A DNA stretch of 64,000 nucleotides from contig CP137672.1 in NCBI GenBank assembly GCA_037976565.1, positions 29,104,877 through 29,168,876 on the forward strand. Reading direction: 5' to 3'. The notes under the pieces are model-generated. The model saw nothing but the letters and a program-made list of their open reading frames with translations, did not search any database and had not been told where the DNA came from. The DNA is from Mesocentrotus franciscanus. Its lineage: Eukaryota > Echinodermata > Echinoidea > Camarodonta > Strongylocentrotidae. Positions 1 to 10,383 of the stretch are shown one piece after another. Made by a program: the position numbers and the translations under genes. How positions within the stretch are numbered: position 1 is the first letter of the stretch; each line of letters begins with the position of its first letter.

Positions 1-1274
1 TCTCATAAGCACCCGACTGTGACGGGAGCGAGAGCTAGCAAGAGTGTACTCCTGAGTTATCAAGGCGGCACGGGGTGCGGAGGATTCACTCGCGTTACAC
101 TCGAGAATCGTCGGAAGCTCCCAGGGGGAGGACGGACGGTCTCTTACGACTCCCAACCCGTCTGGGACGGGAGGGAACCGGCTCTTGAGGATTGCAGGCT
201 GCAGCTGGTACAGCGGAATCTCTCAATTTGCACACACCACTGTCTTGAGCTGAGACAGCGATCGGGTTCCGAGTGTCAAAAGTCGCAGAAGCGACGGCAC
301 TCTTTCCCAGGCACGGACGCCCGTGCCCTGTGGGCGGGGCTAATGGTCGGTAAACCGGCCGCCCCGACTGTATCTGTGATACTGAGCCCAACTCTAGGAG
401 TCGGGACGGCAAACAGAACAGATGCTGTCCGGGAGACGCTTGGAGCGCTCCCTAACCTACCCGCCTCTCCGAGCCATCGGCAACACTTGCGGGAGGAGAG
501 ACACGAGTAACAGGTTCCGAGCTGTCCATCGCGGACCTGAATAAGGACAAACACAGAGAAAAACAAAACAAAGAGCGAGAGCGTAACACCCGACGCTCGC
601 TACAATTTCTGTTAAACAATTTCAAATAAAATGTTTATTTCTCAAACTAACACAACCCAACAGGCATGCACGATAAAAAATAAAATCCAAACAATCACGA
701 ACGAACAAAAGGCCGCACCGCTGAAGCGGTGATCCGCGAAGCGGAACGAGCCAAGGAGAGACGTATAGGCAAGGGAATAAATTAACCGCCCAGCCTACAC
801 GTAACCCTCCCAAGCAACAAAGGCCGAAACACCAGGCCCCAACGCCCTAACGTAGCGGCGTCCGAAACCTGTAAAATATGGACGTCAATGAGGAAATTAC
901 GGGGCAGAAAACTAAGGTTAAATATCTGCCAAAATAAAAATGTGACTAGGGAACCCGTACCACCAAATTAATAGTAATTAAAATGAGGACGAATTCAATA
1001 CGTAAAAAGAGCTAAGCCTAACGAAAAAAGGACAAAATCCTTGATTTTAATGTGACTCAGCTGTATACGATGTCTCTACCGGTAGGCGAGAATAGAAAGA
1101 GGATGAATGGCGGGCGTGCGGTGCGCACGGGAATTATGGGAAGGCGATGTACGAGGGGTTGGGCATGCGCGAGTGTGACGTTTTTAAAGAGTTCTCGATG
1201 GTGGCGTAGTTTGGATAAACTAGCAAATAATAGGTAGATACATTGATTTATTGTGGTAAATACAATATTATATA
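1..1274. other. GC-rich non-coding stretch, nature unknown
   Basis: The first ~600 bases are GC-rich and contain open frames on both strands, but none has a recognisable motif or a composition that looks selected. Around 700-760 there is a short hairpin-like run (gctgaagcggtgatccgcgaagcgg). The stretch ends where the LINE open frame begins, so its last part may be LINE 5' leader. I recognise nothing else. Confidence 0.3.
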
Positions 1275-2339
1275 ATGGTGGTTGATGATGAAGAGATAAA
1301 CCCAAGTATACACGAAGCCATAGCTTGTAAATATTACCTCCCTCATGAATTTAATTCAAATTTTATGAATCATAAACAGTCATTCAGCCTATTTCATACC
1401 AATGCTCGTAGTCTTGCCAAAAACCATGAATATTTAAACCTTTTTCTGTCTTCTCTTACTATACACTTTTCAGTAATAGGTGTTACTGAAACTTGGTTGA
1501 GTGACAACTCACCACCTATATATAATATCAGTGATTATTTACTTATACGCTCTGATAGACACTCTGGTAGGGGTGGTGGAGTTGCAATGCATATATCTAA
1601 TTTGTTTTCGTATAAAATAAGACCAGATCTTGCTTTCAACAATAATTTCATTGACTCAAAAAGTGTTGAAATTAACTTGCATAATACCAAAAATGTTATT
1701 GTTTGTACGGTCTATCGGCCTCCAAATACGAACATTGATTTATTTTTGGAAGATTTAAACATTTTATTAGAACGGATAAATCATGAAAATAAAGATGTAT
1801 ACTTGATGGGTGATTTTAATATAGACCTGTTGAACTCGGATAATAATTATAATACTTTTGTAAATATTTTACAAGCGAATTCTTTCATTGGAGCCATTGA
1901 TAAACCTACAAGAATTACGCAGAACACATCAACTTTAATAGACAATATTTTTACGAATGTTGTTACTCAACATATGAATGCTCGTCTAGTTTACAGTGAA
2001 ATATCTGATCACATTCCTATATTTCTTATTTGTAATAATGATCTCATGTCTCGTACAAAACAAAAGGAAATATCAATGTCTCGTAAATTTGAAACTGATA
2101 CTGCATATGGACTTTTTTGGAATATATTTTCAGCCCACTTTAACAGATGTATTCCAAAGACTAAACAAAATATAAATAAAAGAAAACCACAAAATCCATG
2201 GATAACGAAGGGAATTTTTCGGTCGATTAAGAAAAGAAATATATTGTACAAACGTAATCTCCGACATCCAAGTAACGAGAATAAATACGAATATAAATGT
2301 TATAGGAATAAATTAACAACAATAATTCCGACTATCTAG
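1275..2339 (+). pseudogene. LINE ORF2 endonuclease (APE-type) domain
   Basis: This 354-residue open frame is the apurinic-like endonuclease of a non-LTR retrotransposon, which nicks target DNA to prime reverse transcription. The family motifs are visible in order: the Asn-containing NARS near residue 45, the catalytic Glu in TETW near 75, a Gly-rich RGGGVAM near 102, YRPP near 150, GDFN near 180, and the SDH end motif near 249. After the domain comes a basic linker (PWITKGI) typical of the region before the RT. The frame then ends at a stop; downstream codons in other frames still resemble the family, so this is a decayed copy. The FSVIGVTETWL style is of the CR1/L2/Daphne type, which I infer from memory of the family. 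Confidence 0.88.
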
Positions 2340-2739
2340 AAAAATGTACTATGTAAAAAAAAAATGAAAATGCTAACGGCAATATGGCATCTACATGGAA
2401 AGTCATAAAAGAAACTCTTTGAAAGCAAAAGACCAAGTCAAAATGTAATATTTACAATAATGGTGAAACAATTTCAGATTCTAAAGAGAAAGCAGATTGT
2501 TTTAATAAGTATTTCGTAAATGTAGGCCCTATTTAAGCATCGAAAATAAATTCCAATGGTTCAGATTAATTACAATTCCTTTCAAATCCATGTGATAAAT
2601 CATTTTTCTTTATGCCTACAAACTGTGTTGAAATTTTGAATATTTTCAAGTCATTGAAAATAAGTTATTTTTGTAGTCATGATAAAATGAGTACGCACTT
2701 TTTAAAACAAATAGCAGGAAGTATTGAAACGCCTCTAGT
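2340..2739 (+). pseudogene. Decayed start of LINE reverse transcriptase
   Basis: Broken frames continue the LINE. Around 2390-2530 the translation gives a TWKVIKETL-like segment, then NNGETISDSKEKADCFNKYF, the usual linker between endonuclease and RT in CR1/L2-type elements. From 2612 the frame reads EILNIFKSLKISYF and HFLKQIAGSIETPL, matching the first conserved block of the RT. Several frameshifts and stops separate the pieces. The similarity ends sharply at 2739, where a different repeat begins (CAGGCGCGTACGCAGCGGGG). The catalytic YADD block is absent. Confidence 0.7.
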
Positions 2740-2790
2740 CAGGCGCGTACGCAGCGGGGTTGGGGTCGAACCCCTCAAATTTGTTTTATG
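2740..2790. repeat. Left-end-like terminus of a CAGGCGCGTACGCAG repeat
   Basis: The sequence starting at 2740 matches, in type, the termini of the small hAT-like element at 27939-28211 (GCGTATACGCAGCGGGGGG on its right end). It interrupts the LINE RT remnant. No matching right end or target duplication of the preceding cctctagt was found downstream. Confidence 0.4.
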
Positions 2791-2899
2791 TGTGTGTTTC
2801 GGAGCAAAGTCATCAAATCAGACAACTTGACAAAAAACAGATAAATTCTCCTAATTACCTGCGAGTCATTTAATTTCAAGGAAGTCATATGTAATTAAA

Positions 2900-3512
2900 A
2901 CTGTTCAGTGTTGTATCCATGTATTTAAAGCGAAAAAGGGTAAACGTGATCATAGAAAACTGGAGGTCTTTATTCACAACAGGTCCTTTCCTAATGAAAG
3001 CATTTACAGTGTTCCGATAGAGTGTTCGATGAATAGCGCCGCCTTCGGTGTTCCGGGAACTATGCGTCTAGCATCGTTTATTCATCCATGAATGAACCTG
3101 CATTCAATCAGCAGATGTATTAGTTTTATTGTATTAAAAGAAAATCAACGCTCCTTCTCTATCCTTTTCTTTTCTTCTCTGCAAGTCACTCTTCTGCTTT
3201 TTATTTTTTTATTGTTGTATCTATGTTGAGGGCTGCGGGCACGTCAAGCTCCTCTGCTTATGCTGTAGCCCTCCTGCATCTAAAGAATGTTAATTATGCA
3301 TTCAATATATTTGTTTAACTTTGTATATTTTCTGTATAAAATTATATACATATGGAATATTGTATCAATCCAATGTAAATTAATTGTTTAATTTCGTTTA
3401 TTTTCTGTATATATACATATGTGAAATATTGTATCAAACCATATTATGTTCATGAAAAGTAAGAAGAATAAAAAAAGATGCAGAAACCAATAAATCAAAT
3501 CAAATCAAATCT
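2900..3512 (+). mobile_element. Probable LINE 3' UTR and AAATC-rich tail
   Basis: AT-rich sequence with no open frame, ending in aataaatcaaatcaaatcaaatc at about 3490-3512. Such short tandem tails close CR1/L2-type LINEs. The most economical reading is that it is the 3' end of the element whose endonuclease lies at 1275-2339, with most of the RT lost. That link is inferred. Confidence 0.5.
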
Positions 3513-3570
3513 TGCAGAGCTCAATTGGTTTCCGGTGGGGCCCCGATGATAACAGCCATTCCGGTGCCAG

Positions 3571-3895
3571 GTAAAAATGTCAGAGGAAAAAATGTCAGAG
3601 GTAAAAATGTCAGAGGTAAAAATGTCAGAGGTAAAAATGTCAGAGGTAAAAATGTCAGAGGTAAAAATGTCAGAGGTAAAAATGTCAGAGGTAAAAATGT
3701 TAGAGGAAAAAATGTCAGAGGAAAAAATGTCAGAGGTAAAAATGTCAGAGGTAAAAATGTCAGAGGTAAAAATGTCAGAGGTAAAAATGTCAGAGGTAAA
3801 AATGTCAGAGGTAAAAATGTCAGAGGAAAAAATGTCAGAGGAAAAAATGTAAGAGGAAAAAATGTAAGAGATAAAAATTTCGGAGGTAAAGATGT
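3571..3895 (+). repeat. Tandem array of 15-bp unit GTAAAAATGTCAGAG
   Basis: About 20 nearly perfect head-to-tail copies of a 15-bp unit fill 3571-3870, followed by about three diverged units. Most variants are gtaaaaa/gaaaaaa and one c-to-t change. Because 15 is divisible by three, the array is open in several frames on both strands; these frames are repeat artefacts. A second array of the same unit in reverse orientation lies at 5658-5720. Confidence 0.95.
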
Positions 3896-4839
3896 CAGAG
3901 ATACAAAAAAAATGTCGGGTACAAAAAACTGTAGGGGTAAAAAATTGGTGCCGTCATAATATCTCAGCACTTTATCACACAAAATGTCGAGACGTAAGCT
4001 ACTGGGCTAGTCTATTATATTTTTATAAATGACTGTGTATTGTACTTCGTACATGTCCTGAGGATAATACAATGTGGAAAATAAATTTGAAACTTATATT
4101 TTGTGATCAGGTTTGCATATATTAATTTCTATCATTTTTCGATATTTTAAATTGGTTGATGTTTTAATGTTTATTTGGTTTTGAGGAAGTAGGCCTACAT
4201 AGAACAGTAAGATTGAATGAGATAAAACAGGGAATCAGTTGGAAAGATCGCACAGAAATTCCACAAATTCAGTAATTAGACCCATCTTCATGTCCATCCC
4301 AGCAAAGACTCTTATGACAAGAAAACATTAATAAAAAGACACGGATGCTTTGTCCCCTCATCAATACTTTAATTATTACAAAAGTTTAACAAACAATATC
4401 AAAGCTTCGCTTGAAGAATGTCAGATAGTAGGCCTACAAGTGGTAAACGTCGAGACATATCTACCTAGGTATTTTGTCATGTGCTTTCGACCATAACACT
4501 GTGTAACTTTATATTTAAAAAAAATCATGTTTGTGATTAAGAAACGTGGGAGAAAGTCCCTCAATTTCAACTGATTTTTGCCAAATTCATGATGCATTTT
4601 GTTTAATGTGTAGACTTGTACGAATATGTACCTGCTGGAAACTGTCGTATAAAGTGTATGCCAGCACACCTTTTATAAATCCTGCACCAAATATCCTTAA
4701 ATCAATATTATCATGTATACAAGCAGTATCATGTGTACAGTAAAACTATGTTTCTGATATGTTACTCATGAATAAATATTTGTCAATTTCAGAGTTTTAT
4801 CTCTCACAGCAAATAATTATAGAACGATGTAGCTTAAAC

Positions 4840-5085
4840 AGAACCTCTGCAAAGCGCGCGCTTATCTGGAATGTGATGGTGCGGTTAGCATTTGATGTAA
4901 CATTGTCGGCTTTCTGCTCTGTATCAGAGTATCAAAGCTGCTTATTGATGTTCTCCCAGACTATTTATACCGCAATAGTGATCGACGATGAACTCTTTGC
5001 AAAGCGCGAGCTTCTCTGGAATGTGATGGTGCGGTTAGCATTAGATGTAACATGGGCGGCTTAATTCTGCTTTGTATCAAAGTAT
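4840..5085. repeat. Direct duplication of ~85 bp
   Basis: The segment at about 4848-4935 and the segment at about 4995-5085 share a common core (gcaaagcgcg, then ctggaatgtgatggtgcggt and tagcat.tgatgtaacat, then ctgctctgtatcaaag). They are about 85-90% identical, in direct orientation, about 147 bp apart. No function is visible. Confidence 0.8.
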
Positions 5086-5657
5086 TAAAGTATCAAGCCC
5101 ACAAGAAAGTGAAATTGTTGGAAATTTGCATTTGTAGGAAATTACATTTTATAGTAGTCATTGCCACGCTGTTAAAATGTCCATCAATCTTCAGAATGGA
5201 AGGTGAAGTGGGGGTGGGGGGGGGCGGAGGACTCACAGCGTGATATCTTATCCTCTGTGGGGGCTGTGATGACTTTTCTTTTATTTAATGATTACACCAT
5301 CGAGCCACAACTCGGCCTATAATTCATGGCCAAACTACTCGATTTTAGACATTCTTTTTTCCAGAAGTTTGCTCAGTGTACCAGTATCACTTGCTTTAAA
5401 TAAACAAAGGCATATGAGGGGGAGGCAGCCGAGTCACCATGCCCACAAAGAAGGATACATCCCCCGTCTCCCCTCGGCCATAATCGGGCAAAAAGTCACA
5501 ATTTCGGGCAGAAAGGTAAATAAACGTTAAAGAAAGAAGAAAATAAAGCAGCGCTGAAATTAATGACTGCAGAGAATCCTTCGTTTTATCTTTTCGATAA
5601 GCCTAATATACAACCATTCCCAATATTCAACCTGTAACATGCTTTTTAAAATATATT

Positions 5658-5720
5658 TTTACCTCTGACATTTTTACCTCTGACATTTTTACCTCTGACA
5701 TTTTTACCTCTGACATTTTT
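5658..5720 (-). repeat. Inverted array of the same 15-bp unit
   Basis: Four perfect copies of acctctgacattttt, the reverse complement of the unit in the array at 3571-3895, are followed by a partial copy. Together the two arrays form inverted, tandemly repeated ends around about 1.8 kb. Confidence 0.93.
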
Positions 5721-5988
5721 ACACTGAGCCAAATCCCTATCTAAATTCAAAAAGTCAAAACCCCATAGACATGCGTGTTATAAGTCCGTTTTTTGTCAAA
5801 AATAGACTATGTCAAAGTTAATGTACACGAGTCAATTAGAAATAAGTACGAAAAATTTTGTGTACAAAACCTATGGCCGTCCCCATACTCACTGTATTAC
5901 TACTAGCGGATGTGGGGAGTCAGCAGCCGGTCATAGCTCTAGGTGCAGCAGGAAATAAAGTAAACAACGGAAGGAAACAAAAAGGAGC

Positions 5989-6419
5989 CAGTGGCGTAGC
6001 TAGGGGGCACGACCCTTCTCCCTCCTCAATCGAATGGCGAAAAAAGAGAGGCGAGCAAGGGGAGAGATGAAGGAATAGGAAAATGAACGAGTGATAATAT
6101 AAGGAGATATTAACTGAAAACCCTTTTCAAAGATTACGATAATGTGAATCAGTAACATGGGGACACCATGATAAGTCTTAAATGCAATATTATGTAAGGT
6201 GCATTAAACGACTATTGAAAATGTGCCCGTACGTCTATGTATACGAGGGATGGAAAACAAATCGTCTTTGACGAATTTGGATTGGGGTGACACGAAACAT
6301 TTTAACCCTAAAAGGGTGTCGTGACTTGAAGAGAAAAAAGGGTTGACAAACGATGATCTAGTAGACTAAAGACTGGTGGTCCCCCACTCCCGCATGACTG
6401 TGCCTACGCTATGCCACTG
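5989..6419. mobile_element. Small hAT-like element (CAGTGGCGTAGC termini)
   Basis: The left end reads CAGTGGCGTAGCTAGGGGGC and the right end, read inward, CAGTGGCATAGCGTAGGCAC. The flanking octamers aaaggagc and actagagc agree at only 5 of 8 positions, so the target duplication is weak and the element is probably old. It carries no recognisable gene. Confidence 0.5.
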
Positions 6420-6427
6420 ACTAGAGC

Positions 6428-7275
6428 CAAATGACTTACCATTGTCAAGGTATAGGCTTAAGTACCTCAAAACATTCTAGTGTGGGCATAGTCCACTTTG
6501 TCATCATTCTCTCAATGCTAGCAACATTTAGTCAAATTGTTATAATAGTCAGGATTAGGGTTTCTGCAATGCATGGATTGTATGTCCTTCTATTACGATT
6601 GGCTTTTATTAGATGACCATTGCTTGGATCATCAAAGTTAAGAGATAACGAGTAAAAAATATTTTATACTCACTGTTTGCTTAGATCCTTAGAAATGCGA
6701 AATAAATTGTGAAATGAGGCCACGAGTCCTCTCCTAAGAAATATTTATCCTTTATCCAATTGTAGCCGAGCTAAAAGAATTCACACATAATTTTGCACAG
6801 GTTCAATAAAAGTGACAGGCAACAAGTGACCTGAGAGGTCTGTTCTCGAACGTGTTATAAAGATCAAAAGGCGTTTACAATGTCTCTTTCGCAAAATAAG
6901 AGGAGAGTTTGTCACAGTGTCATGAATCATATTTTGACACGATGCCGAAACATGCAGTGTGTGGTATAAAATGATATAGAAATCAATCTAATGCAGATTC
7001 CCTTTGTACAAAATATATGCTTCGTTCCATCCGATTTTCATGTAGAAGTGACGGATAACACGTATCAAATAAAAAGCATACGCTGCGTGAGTCTGTATTT
7101 CACAGTCTGGTGACATTGAGCAGGTATCTGATGAGCGTCAGTCGAGCCAAGTGGTCCAAAACGAAACCAGCGGAAAATACACATAACAAGGGCTTACCAA
7201 ACAAACAAAGTAATTCATATCTCTTGCTCCGTGAGTCGGTCCTGATGGGCATTGTGATGCAAATCACTTCATGTT
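6428..7275. repeat. Dispersed repeat, copy 1 (left part)
   Basis: This segment is collinear with 18770-19900, with many shared stretches such as tttctgcaatg, actcactgtttgc, cgagtcctctcct, gcaacaagtgac, aatgtctctttc and tagaagtgacggataac. The copy is interrupted at 7275 by a hAT-type element and resumes at about 11122 (ttagataatggcccgggcat, then atataccaactgccaat), matching 19910-20040 of the second copy. It holds no open frame of note. Confidence 0.8.
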
Positions 7276-7599
7276 CATGGGCGTCAATTCTAGGGGGGAC
7301 GGGGGGACACGTCCCCCTAGGAATTTTCAGGTGGTGAAATGCCCCCCAAGATTTGGGGTTAAAATCTTTTTTGTTCTTCTTTCTTTCTCTCTTTCTCTCT
7401 GTGTTGACTTTTTGTTTAATTTTTTTTTAAAACTTTCCAAAAGTTGCCAGCTGAACTAAAGTGTTTCCAATGATTATACATTATTTTGCAGGGGCGTCAA
7501 TCATGGGGGGGACGGTGGGACACGTCCCACCACGAATTTTCAGGTAGTGAAATGTCCCCCCATGTTTTGTCAGAAAAGAAGTTCTTTAATAATTAAATT

Positions 7600-7951
7600 T
7601 AACGTCAAATGTTCCGCGCTTCGCGCGGGAGGGGGGGGGGAACTGAATTCAAACAAGGATTTAGAGTCGAGAACGGTACGACGAATCGTCTTCTTTCTCT
7701 GATAATCAAATGAAACGGCACAGGTTCCGCGCTTTGCGCGGGAGGGAAACTTTATTCAAACAAGGATTAATAGTCGAGAACGGTACTACGAAACGTTTTC
7801 TTTCTCTAAAAATTTGATGAAACAGGGATTAAGAGTCGAGAACGGTACAACGAATCGTCTTCGTTCTCTAATAATTTAATGAAACGTCAAAGCTTCCGCG
7901 CTTCGCGCGGGAGGGGGTGGGAACTGAATTCAAACAAGGATTAAGAGTCGA
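7600..7951. repeat. ~100-110-bp hairpin satellite, block 1
   Basis: Three to four tandem units share caaagcttccgcgcttcgcg, gaactgaattcaaacaagg, attaagagtcgagaacggta and cgaatcgtcttctttctct. Each full unit has the self-complementary CCGCGC-TTC-GCGCGG hairpin. The block lies inside the hAT-type element and continues after the next insertion at 9770. Confidence 0.9.
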
Positions 7952-8026
7952 CAGGCGCGGATCTACGGAGGGATTAGGGGGTTAACCCCCCCCCCCTTGG
8001 GCGGCCAAAAAAAAAAAAAAAAAAAA

Positions 8027-8288
8027 CGCACACTGGAGAGAAACCCTTTCAAGTGCAAATATTGTGAGAAGATATTCAACTCATCTGGGCCCCGTCTTTC
8101 AAAGAGTTTATATTAATCGCAACTTATTTGCGATTGATATCAATCGCAACTATGTACATAAGAGATAGGAGACTGTAAACTTGCGATTGATTGGAGGACT
8201 TACGATTGATTTGGATCAATCGCAACTCTTTGTAAGACGGGGCCCAGGTTTTGATTTAAAAAGAAGTTATCATGCACTGCTTTTAATA
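8027..8288 (+). pseudogene. C2H2 zinc-finger remnant inside a transposon
   Basis: Just after an A-tract, the sequence encodes the finger linker HTGEKPF, then after a 1-base shift KCKYCEKIFNSSG. The finger is cut by the MITE at 8086-8246. Joining across the MITE keeps the frame and gives FDLKRSYHALLL, which resembles the helix half of a finger. The remnant is therefore a fragment of a Kruppel-type gene carried in the 5-bp-TSD element. It cannot encode a functional finger now because of the frameshift, the MITE and a lost His. Confidence 0.6.
8086..8246. mobile_element. 161-bp palindromic MITE
   Basis: The ends TGGGCCCCGTCTTTCAAAGA and, read inward from the right, TGGGCCCCGTCTTACAAAGA are inverted repeats. 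The interior repeats the motif gcgattgat and its complement (atcaatcgcaac) several times, so the whole can fold into a hairpin. I could not define the target duplication with certainty. Confidence 0.85.
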
Positions 8289-9420
8289 TAGGTTTTCCTG
8301 CCCAACTTCGTAAACTTAGCATCCGAATTAACGTTACGTTCATTCACGTTCGTGCGAAATTGAATGACTATGTAGATCAACATTCAAAAAGTTAATTGCG
8401 TCGTTCAATTTCATTTGGTAGCATGCGATTTCATACTCTTGTCACGGAGACGTCCAAAACGAGCATTCAGTTTAGAAAAGCGTGCAAAGAGCATTCAAAT
8501 TCACGCCGGACAGACGGTGGTATGCATTGGAGCATTCATTTCCTCGATTAGGCATACATATGTGGCATTTGTGCATTGATTTTCATTTGATGTTAATTTG
8601 TCACTTCTGTTTGAATAATTTAATGCTAAGTTTATTTGTAGGAATGACATGCGTATTCGTTAGCAGATATCTGTCATTACACACTCAGGTAACTGTCACC
8701 AGAGAAGGTGCACAATTTGTGATTTCTCTTCTAAGCACAAGCTATATATACACAGATCCTGGACAGCGGTAGAGTTGAGCTTTAATAGACATGGACATAA
8801 TGGAAACAAAATGCAATGGTGAATCTAAGAAAAGATATAAAATGAAAAGAGAGAAAGATTACCTACTCAATCAAGATTGATCAAAACAAACCATTATGAA
8901 GACATGTATAAAGAAATGTTTCAACAAAAATAAAGATCGAAAGAAAGAGAAAACATTAAATGCAATATAAATGTATCAGACAAAATAATAAGAAGATTGT
9001 TTAATGTGAAACCATGTCAGAAAAGATCATAGTGAAAAAAAATAAATAAATGAACATGAAAAAGTGAATATCCGAATAAACATCGAGCCTCATACAATGA
9101 TTATGAGGTCTAGTTTTAATTTGAATGACCCGATTGCAAAAGAGGTTGCCCATGGCGAAAATGAAACCGCAATATGCCAAATAATTCTCCTCCCAATCAA
9201 CATTGGCGAAATTGAATGACGCTGACGCATTTCCAAATTGACTGAACCAAGCTTTAATTTGAATGTGCATGTTTAGAAAATTCGGTGACTCGAAACGAAA
9301 TTGAATGCAAAAAGTTTAAAAATGAAACAGGGGAGCAACGAGTGGAGGAAATTTGCTCGAACATGAATGCACGTTAGTGAAATTGATCGCTGCTTTGACG
9401 AAATTGGCCGGGAAAACCTA
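8289..9420. mobile_element. 1.13-kb element flanked by TA
   Basis: The left end reads TATAGGTTTTCCTGCCCAAC and the right end, read inward, TATAGGTTTTCCCGGCCAAT; the repeat goes on to TTCGT in both. The host sequence exists uninterrupted at 9562-9620 (gcactgctttttatggtctccattg), giving an empty site consistent with a TA duplication. The interior is rich in gaaattgaatg / cattcaatttc motifs on both strands. No transposase can be read. TA targets are used by Tc1/mariner-type elements; assignment inferred. Confidence 0.72.
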
Positions 9421-9814
9421 TAGTCTCCATTGTGTTAGTAGATGCTAGGAAAACATCACTTACGGGGGTTCAAAGTAGCCACACACAAAATCGCCTCGCC
9501 GCTACGCGGCTCGTGAACGATGCTCCGCATCGTCATTGGGTCAAACTGCTTAAACTGTTACTTGATTTAAAAAGACGTTATCATGCACTGCTTTTTATGG
9601 TCTCCATTGTGTTATTAGATGCCAGGAAAACATCACTATTTTTACGGGGTTCAAATTAGCACCCAAAAAAAAAATCGGCTCGCCGCTTTGCGGCTCGTGG
9701 ACGATGCTCCGCATCGTTATTATTTTGGTGAACCCCCCCCCCCCTAGCAAAAAGCTAAATCCGCCCCTGGTCGAGAACGGTTTAATGAATCGTCTTCTTT
9801 CTCTAATAATTTAA

Positions 9815-10379
9815 AGTACAAGTCCACTCCACTGAAAAGTTGAGCTGATTAGATAGACAAAAATCTAAAAAGCCCAAATATAACTTGGTTTTGGAAAATG
9901 GTGCTCAGATTTATTTTTAATAATTTTTTTTAATGAGCAAAAACAAGTTAATGATCGAGTCGGTTGTGACGTAGGGTCCTCACAACACAGATTCGTAATG
10001 TAACCAAATTTAATGCATACGTCTTTGTGAAGTGCCTCGATTAAACTATTTCATTCACCTGATAAGAAAAATGAAACACTATTATTCTTATCAGGTGAAT
10101 GAAATAGTTTGTATAGAGGCACTTCACAAAGACGTATGCATTAAATTTGGTTACATTACGAAAATAGCCTATTGTCAGAATGTATACCGCTGGCACTTTC
10201 GTTGTGAGGAGCATACGTCACATCCGTACAGCAATATAAATGTTTTGCTCGAAATACCCGAAACAAAAATCGCTCTTAAAAATCACCTGATTAAAGTACG
10301 CCCGAGATATTTGGCAGTTTTAACCTTTGATTTATTTACAACATGTTATAATTTTTGAAAATCGGAGTGGACTTGGGCT
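9815..10379. mobile_element. 565-bp TTAA-flanked hairpin element
   Basis: Inserted in the satellite unit aataatttaatgaaacg, giving TTAA at 9811-9814 and 10380-10383. The ends are AGTACAAGTCCACTCC and, read inward, AGCCCAAGTCCACTCC. The interior has a near-perfect inverted repeat: 9992-10066 pairs with 10087-10162 around a 20-bp loop. TTAA targets are used by piggyBac and Kolobok; the AG-start argues for Kolobok-like ends (inference). It carries no transposase. Confidence 0.87.
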
Positions 10380-10383
10380 TTAA

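Larger units (their letters stand above)
7952..9769. mobile_element. 1.8-kb element with 5-bp target duplication GTCGA
   Basis: Inserted in the satellite: the unit text attaagagtcgagaacgg is broken to give gtcga at 7947-7951 and again at 9770-9774. The left end is CAGGCGCGGATCTACGGAGG and the right end, read inward, CAGGGGCGGATTTAGC; both adjoin C/G homopolymer runs. Inside lie a C2H2 zinc-finger remnant, a MITE, a TA-flanked element and an internal direct duplication (about 9423-9535 versus 9599-9720). No transposase is present. A 5-bp duplication is known for Transib among DNA transposons, but these ends are not Transib-like; superfamily unassigned. Confidence 0.8.

Noticed and set aside
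19..510. 163-codon open frame at the left edge
   Set aside because: Open frames of similar size exist on the opposite strand of the same GC-rich stretch; no domain, no splice context.
3571..3895. CRISPR-like regular array
   Set aside because: Units are 15 bp and adjacent, with no unique spacers, and the genome is eukaryotic.
3521..3982. Long repetitive open frames on both strands (LTFLP- and VRGKN-type peptides)
   Set aside because: They come from the 15-bp tandem array, which has no stops in several frames. There is no non-repeat coding sequence around them.
5981..6427. Treating the CAGTGGCGTAGC element as proven hAT
   Set aside because: Its flanking octamers agree at only 5 of 8 positions, so I kept it as a moderate-confidence feature and not as a finding.
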